A stretch of DNA of 64,000 nt from KK5 sp034043675 (GTDB taxonomy: Bacteria > Pseudomonadota > Gammaproteobacteria > Burkholderiales > Burkholderiaceae_C). The translations under genes were made by a program, and so were the position numbers. Location of the stretch: positions 744,001 through 808,000 of the forward strand of contig NZ_JAXCLA010000003.1 of NCBI RefSeq assembly GCF_034043675.1. Reading direction: 5' to 3'. The notes beneath the pieces were generated by a model, which searched no databases, was not told the DNA's origin, and saw only the letters and a program-made list of their open reading frames with translations. Positions 59,718-64,000 of this stretch are shown here, piece after piece (within the stretch, counting starts at the first letter, position 1; each line of letters begins with the position of its first letter).

Positions 59718-62369
59718 ATGACCACCGCTTCCTCTGCCATCGCTCCTCGCTCCCACCCGTGGCTGTGCGCCATCCAGTGGGTGCTCATGTCCACCCTGGC
59801 TTTCGTGCTGATTGCCTGTGGAGGCGGCGCCGACGCCCCGCCGCCTCCGGAAAGCGCGCCGCCGACACCCGTGGCACCCACCATCACCCAGCAGCCCGCC
59901 AGCCTCACCGTGGCGGCCGGCCAGCCTGCCACCTTCACCGTGGCGGCAACCGGCACCGAGCCGCTGAGCTACCAGTGGCGCCTCAACGGCGCGGCCATCG
60001 CCGGCGCCACCAACGCCAGCTACCAGGTAGCTGCGGCGGCCAACACCGATGACGGCGCCGTGTTCAGCGTCGTCGTCGGCAATATGGTGGGCAGCGTCAC
60101 CAGCGTCGACGCCAGGCTGACCGTGACGTCCAGTGCGCCGGCACCGGTGCTGACGATCACGCAGCAGCCGGCCAACCTCACCGTGCCCGCTGGCAGCGCT
60201 GCCAGCTTCACCGTGGCCGGCAACTGTTCGGCCGGCACATTGAACATCCAGTGGCAACGCAACACGGGCGCGAACGGTGCCTTTGAGAACGTCGCCAACG
60301 CGACCACCGGCACGCTGACCATCGGTTCTGCCGCCACGTCCGACAGCGGCGCGCAGTTCCGGGCGGCGCTGGATTGCAGCGGCCAGTCCGCCGCCACAAG
60401 CCAGCCGGCCACACTGACGGTGACCGCTCCGGCAGCGGCGTCGCTGGCCGCGCTGCCCATCGCAGACCGGCGCGTCCAGGCTCACATCGTCGGCGCGGCC
60501 ATCGATCAGCTGCCGGACGGCAGCTGGGCCATGACCACCGACCGCTGGGTCAAGCGCCTGGCCGCCGACCAGTCGTCGATCACGGTGATCGCCGGCTCCG
60601 GCCAGAGCGGCTCCGCTGATGGCCCCGCCACCACGGCCAGCTTCAACGGCCTCAAGGGCGTGACCCACGATGCAAGCGGCAATCTCTACGTCACCGATGG
60701 CTCCAACGGCACCATCCGCCGCATCGCGGCCGACGGCACGGTAACCACCATCGCCGGCCTCGCGGGCACCTCGGGCCATGTGGATGGCACCGGCAGTGCA
60801 GCCCGCTTCAACAGCCCCAGCGGCATCGTGCTGGGCCCTGACGGCGACCTGTACGTGACCGAGGACGGCGGCTCGATGATCCGCCGCGTCACCATGGCCG
60901 GTGTGGTCACCACCTATGCCGGCGGTGCCAACAATGCCATCGGTCTTCAGGACGGGCCAGCCGCCACGGCGCTGTTCAATGCGCCGCAGGGCATCGTGGC
61001 GGCGCCCAACGGCGACCTTTACGTGGCCGACCGCAGTAACAACGTCATTCGCCGCATCCTGCGCAGTGGCAACGGCGCCGGCAATGTGGAGACGCTGGCG
61101 GGTAACGGTGCCAACAACGAGCCGGGCGCGGATGCCACCGGCACGGCGGCCGGCATCAGCGGCCCCTACGCCCTTGCGCTGTCCGGCAATGTGCTGGCGG
61201 TGCGTGACGGTGCCGGTCTGGTGCGCCACATCGACATCACCACGAAGGCCGTCACCACCTTCACAGGCTCGCGCACGCTCGGCCGCGGCTACGCGGACGG
61301 GGCACCTGGCGTGGCGCAGCTGCGCGGTCCGTCCGCAGGCGGCATCTCGGTGGCGCCCAACAACGGCTACCTGACGCTGGACTCGGAATTGCGCACCATC
61401 GACGCCGCTGGCAATGTGCGCACCATCGCCGTCGAGATAGCCACTTCGGACAACACCGGCACGGGCCTGCTGGCGCAGATGCCGTTCATCATCGCGTCCA
61501 ACGAACGCTCCGGCCTCGCCGTGGACGGCGCCGGCAACGTCGTGGTCGCTGTCGCCGGTGACCTGACGGTGCGCCGCATCGCGCCTTCCGGCGCGGTCTC
61601 GCTGGTGGCTGGCCTGGTGAACAGCTACGCCGGCATGATCGACGGCGTCGGCAGCATCGGGCAGTTCTCCAGTCCCGGTGGCCAGATCGCCCGTGATGCC
61701 GCAGGCAACCTGTACGTGATCGACGGCAACGCGATCCGCCGAATCGACACCAGCAACAAGGTGACGATGCTGGCTGGCTACCGGGTGAGCTTCCCCGAGT
61801 ACGGCACCATCTTTGGCTACGCTGACGCGCAGGGCACCGCCGCGCTGTTCAACTCGCCGACCGGGCTTGTCATTGGCCGCGACGGTGCCCTTTATGTGAG
61901 CGACTTCGGCAACTGTGTCATCCGCCGCGTGGACATGCAGGGCAACACCACCACCTACGCCGGCGCGGCGGGCCAATGCAGCATCAGCGACGGCACGCTC
62001 ACCGGCGCGCGCTTCCGCCAACCTGGCCAAATGGCCGTATCGGCTGACGGCACGCTGTGGGTCGCCGACCGCGGCGCGCTGCGCCGCATCGGCACCGACG
62101 GCATGGTGACCAGCGTGAGCAGCGTGGGCCCCGTCGGCGCGCTCGCCTTCGACTCGCAGGGCAACATGATCTACACCTCGGACACCGGGCTCTACAAGCT
62201 GCCTTCCGGCACGAACACCCCGATCCAGCTGATCCCGGGCGCGGTGAACGGCGCGGTCGTGCTGGGCAACAACCCGCAGCTCGGCTCGACCCAAGGTATG
62301 GCGTTGCGCGACGACCATAGCGTCATCCTCATCAGCGGCGGCCAACTGCTGGTGGCGACGTTGCCCTGA
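59718..62369 (+). CDS. Lipoprotein with two Ig-like domains and an NHL-type beta-propeller
   Basis: The 883-aa product has a lipobox LIAC with the lipidated cysteine at C34, then two immunoglobulin-like domains (about 50-135 and 137-225, each opening with TITQQPA), then repeated NHL motifs (such as LYVTDGSNGTIRRI and LYVADRSNNVIRRI) over about 235-880. It is probably a surface or outer-membrane protein that binds a ligand or the cell exterior. The ATG at 59718 has GGAG at 59705-59708; an ATG at 59703 overlapping the previous stop is also possible. The GC-rich hairpin 62374-62399 after the stop lacks a T-run. Confidence 0.82.
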   Translation: MTTASSAIAPRSHPWLCAIQWVLMSTLAFVLIACGGGADAPPPPESAPPTPVAPTITQQPASLTVAAGQPATFTVAATGTEPLSYQWRLNGAAIAGATNASYQVAAAANTDDGAVFSVVVGNMVGSVTSVDARLTVTSSAPAPVLTITQQPANLTVPAGSAASFTVAGNCSAGTLNIQWQRNTGANGAFENVANATTGTLTIGSAATSDSGAQFRAALDCSGQSAATSQPATLTVTAPAAASLAALPIADRRVQAHIVGAAIDQLPDGSWAMTTDRWVKRLAADQSSITVIAGSGQSGSADGPATTASFNGLKGVTHDASGNLYVTDGSNGTIRRIAADGTVTTIAGLAGTSGHVDGTGSAARFNSPSGIVLGPDGDLYVTEDGGSMIRRVTMAGVVTTYAGGANNAIGLQDGPAATALFNAPQGIVAAPNGDLYVADRSNNVIRRILRSGNGAGNVETLAGNGANNEPGADATGTAAGISGPYALALSGNVLAVRDGAGLVRHIDITTKAVTTFTGSRTLGRGYADGAPGVAQLRGPSAGGISVAPNNGYLTLDSELRTIDAAGNVRTIAVEIATSDNTGTGLLAQMPFIIASNERSGLAVDGAGNVVVAVAGDLTVRRIAPSGAVSLVAGLVNSYAGMIDGVGSIGQFSSPGGQIARDAAGNLYVIDGNAIRRIDTSNKVTMLAGYRVSFPEYGTIFGYADAQGTAALFNSPTGLVIGRDGALYVSDFGNCVIRRVDMQGNTTTYAGAAGQCSISDGTLTGARFRQPGQMAVSADGTLWVADRGALRRIGTDGMVTSVSSVGPVGALAFDSQGNMIYTSDTGLYKLPSGTNTPIQLIPGAVNGAVVLGNNPQLGSTQGMALRDDHSVILISGGQLLVATLP

Positions 62370-62624
62370 GGACGGGGGCGCGGTGCAGGAGGCGCCCCCA
62401 ACTCATGCGAAAAGCACACGCGGCGCGCGTGTTGACCGACTGGCTCCAGGCGCGCTGCCGAGACGAACGACCTCATCGCTCATACCACCACCCACTCCCG
62501 CCATTGATATCGAATCCGGAACAGTCCGTTCCCAAAACCACGTCTTTTGAATTCAGGGTTGTCCCCTATCTCTTGATCCGTGTGGGCGCACATAGCCGAC
62601 CACAGGACCTAGAAGGAAAAGACC

Positions 62625-63704
62625 TTGAAGTACAAAAACTTTGCTTTTACTGCGCTTGCTCTGGCGGCCAGTTCAGTCGCGTTCGCTCAATCGTCGGACA
62701 CGCAAGTCACGCTGTACGGCACCCTCGATGCCAACGTTCAGGTGCTCGATGGCGCCCGCACCTTGTCGCGTACCCAGTCGGGTGGTCTGCAGGAATCGCG
62801 CATCGGTGTGCGCGGCAGCGAAGACCTGGGTGGCGGCCTGAAGGCTTTCTTTACCTTGGAGTCCGGCATCAATCTGGACGACGGCAGCAACGGCCAGGGC
62901 TCGTTCTGGGGCCGTCAGGCCTTCGTCGGCCTGGCCACGCCGTACGGCAAGGTTTCGCTGGGCCGCCAGTACAGCAGCATCTATGACCTGACCAGCGAGT
63001 TCAGCCAGTTCTCCAACGTCGCTTCGGGCGCCAGCACGGCGGTCATCGGCGGTTTCGGTGGCTATGAGCCGGTTCGCGGCAGCAACAACTCTGCTACCGG
63101 CAACGGCGGCCCGACGCGCGTCAACAACTCGATCAAGCTGGAGTCCGCCAACTACAGCGGCTTCTCGGCCGGCGCGCTGTGGGGCGCGGGCGAAGTGGCG
63201 GGCGACACCTTCGGCAACCGCATCTCCGACATCCACGGCCGCTACACGGGCTATGGCTTCGACGCGATGGTCTCGGTGGTGAACGACAAGTCGGACGTGC
63301 TGGGCCAGAACGTGCGCACCGTGTCGGCCGCCGCGGCCTATGACTGGGGCAACTACCGCTTCAATGGCGGCGTGATCCAGGTCGACGACCGCAGCGCCGC
63401 GGACCTGGACGGCAAGGGCTACTGGCTGGGTGCCAGCTACCGCATGGGCCAGCACGTGTTCAAGGGCCAGTACGTCGAGAGCAAGAATGCCGGCGCCTTG
63501 GCCGACGGCAAGACCCAGGCCTTCGGCGTGGGCTACGAGTACGACCTGTCCAAGCGCACGGCGCTCTACAGCTCGCTGACGCGCTTCAAGAACGACGGCA
63601 CGGGCTATGTGGACCGCGCGGCGGGCGCCATTCCGGTGGGCCTGACCGATGCGGACCATCGCAACCTGACGGAATTCGTCGCCGGCATCCGCCACAGCTT
63701 CTGA
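62625..63704 (+). CDS. General porin (Gram-negative porin family, Omp32-like)
   Basis: The 359-aa product has a signal peptide (MKYKNFAFTALALAASSVAFA), the porin start QVTLYGTLDANV, the motif SRIGVRGSEDLGGGLKAFFTLESG (in pieces near residues 50-75) and the C-terminal signature ending in RHSF. It forms a trimeric outer-membrane channel. The start is TTG at 62625 with AAGGA upstream. The 255-base region before it holds its promoter, which I could not fix. A strong terminator follows. Confidence 0.93.
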   Translation: MKYKNFAFTALALAASSVAFAQSSDTQVTLYGTLDANVQVLDGARTLSRTQSGGLQESRIGVRGSEDLGGGLKAFFTLESGINLDDGSNGQGSFWGRQAFVGLATPYGKVSLGRQYSSIYDLTSEFSQFSNVASGASTAVIGGFGGYEPVRGSNNSATGNGGPTRVNNSIKLESANYSGFSAGALWGAGEVAGDTFGNRISDIHGRYTGYGFDAMVSVVNDKSDVLGQNVRTVSAAAAYDWGNYRFNGGVIQVDDRSAADLDGKGYWLGASYRMGQHVFKGQYVESKNAGALADGKTQAFGVGYEYDLSKRTALYSSLTRFKNDGTGYVDRAAGAIPVGLTDADHRNLTEFVAGIRHSF

Positions 63705-63752
63705 TCGATACCCAGTCCCTCTAGGCGCGCGGGCAGATCGCCGCGCACCTTT

Positions 63753-63781
63753 GGCCCACCCCACCCGGGTGGGCCTTTTTC
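63753..63781 (+). terminator. Intrinsic terminator after the porin gene
   Basis: The perfect 8-bp stem GGCCCACC (63753-63760) with GGTGGGCC (63768-63775) is followed by a T-run. It may also serve the convergent LuxR-type gene. Confidence 0.88.
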
Positions 63782-63782
63782 G

Positions 63783-64000
63783 TTATGGCGTCGCTGATGA
63801 AGCGGCGCCGGTTCCTTCGGGCATCCGCCGCGCCAGCTCCCTCACCAGCATCGGCATCGAATGCACGCCGATCTTGGCGCGCATGCTGCGCAGCTGGTGG
63901 TCGACGGTGGAGCGGGACTTGTCGAGCTGGCGGGCGATCTCCTTGTACGAGAGACCGGCGACGACGAGCTGCGCCACGCGCAGTTCGGCCGGCGTCAGCG
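63783..64000 (-). CDS. LuxR-type transcriptional regulator, C-terminal part (truncated by window edge)
   Basis: The frame continues past the right end of the window. The visible 72 residues are a LuxR/FixJ helix-turn-helix: LTPAELRVAQLVVAGLSYKEIA, then KSRSTVDHQLRSMRAKIGV, given here in two parts. The N-terminal sensor or receiver domain lies outside, so the class (response regulator or stand-alone) cannot be decided. Confidence 0.85.
   Translation of the reverse strand, partial: LTPAELRVAQLVVAGLSYKEIARQLDKSRSTVDHQLRSMRAKIGVHSMPMLVRELARRMPEGTGAASSATP

Noticed and set aside
59646..62345. 899-codon minus-strand open frame opposite the lipoprotein gene
   Set aside because: The plus strand encodes a lipobox, Ig-like domains and NHL repeats; the antisense frame has none.
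62374..62399. Intrinsic terminator after the Ig/NHL lipoprotein gene
   Set aside because: An 8-bp GC stem is present but no T-run follows it, so termination there is not supported.

Overview
The window comes from a high-GC beta-proteobacterium, most likely Burkholderiales of the Rubrivivax/Roseateles/Sphaerotilaceae type. That placement is inferred from gene order, protein sequences and GC content; no database search was possible. The left half is core genome and the right half is accessory metabolism.

Positions 1-31540 hold almost the whole beta - str - S10 - spc - alpha supercluster: rplK(partial)-rplA, rplJL-rpoBC, rpsL-rpsG-fusA-tuf-rpsJ, rplC to rpsQ, rplN to rpsK, and rpsD-rpoA-rplQ. 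Clear hairpin terminators and sigma-70-like promoters cut it into separate transcription units. Two non-ribosomal genes sit inside: a convergent PIN-domain gene after rpoC, and a small peroxiredoxin between rpsQ and rplN that lies just behind a terminator-like hairpin. After rplQ come dsbD and two identical initiator tRNA-fMet genes.

Positions 33875-37181 hold a compact envelope/stress group: a Tat lipoprotein metallophosphoesterase, a cupredoxin with CuA-type ligands, an ECF sigma factor with its probable membrane anti-sigma factor, and a CHAD-domain protein.

Positions 37254-48109 look like a primary-amine catabolism island. The plus strand carries a FeaR-like AraC regulator and three translationally coupled genes: a class-III PLP enzyme of the phospho-lyase type, an APH-fold kinase and an APC permease. 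Together these suggest amine phosphorylation followed by phospho-elimination to an aldehyde. The minus strand carries a tryptophan-tryptophylquinone amine dehydrogenase operon (aauBEDA type), two c-type cytochromes, an aldehyde dehydrogenase and a EutR-like AraC regulator. The regulator ends inside the permease gene, so the two halves meet with a 28-bp convergent overlap. Both routes would yield aldehydes that the dehydrogenase could oxidise.

Divergent from the amine dehydrogenase operon (48304-56052) is the recurrent cassette DUF1329 - DUF1302 - RND/MMPL - YCF48-like, followed by a class II HDAC-type amidohydrolase. The cassette is interrupted by a 210-bp element made of interleaved perfect inverted repeats.

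The right end has a redox module on the minus strand (small protein, Crp/Fnr regulator, 1-Cys peroxiredoxin, SQR/flavocytochrome-c-like flavoprotein). It is followed by an outer-membrane barrel, an Ig/NHL lipoprotein, a general porin and the C-terminal part of a LuxR-type regulator.
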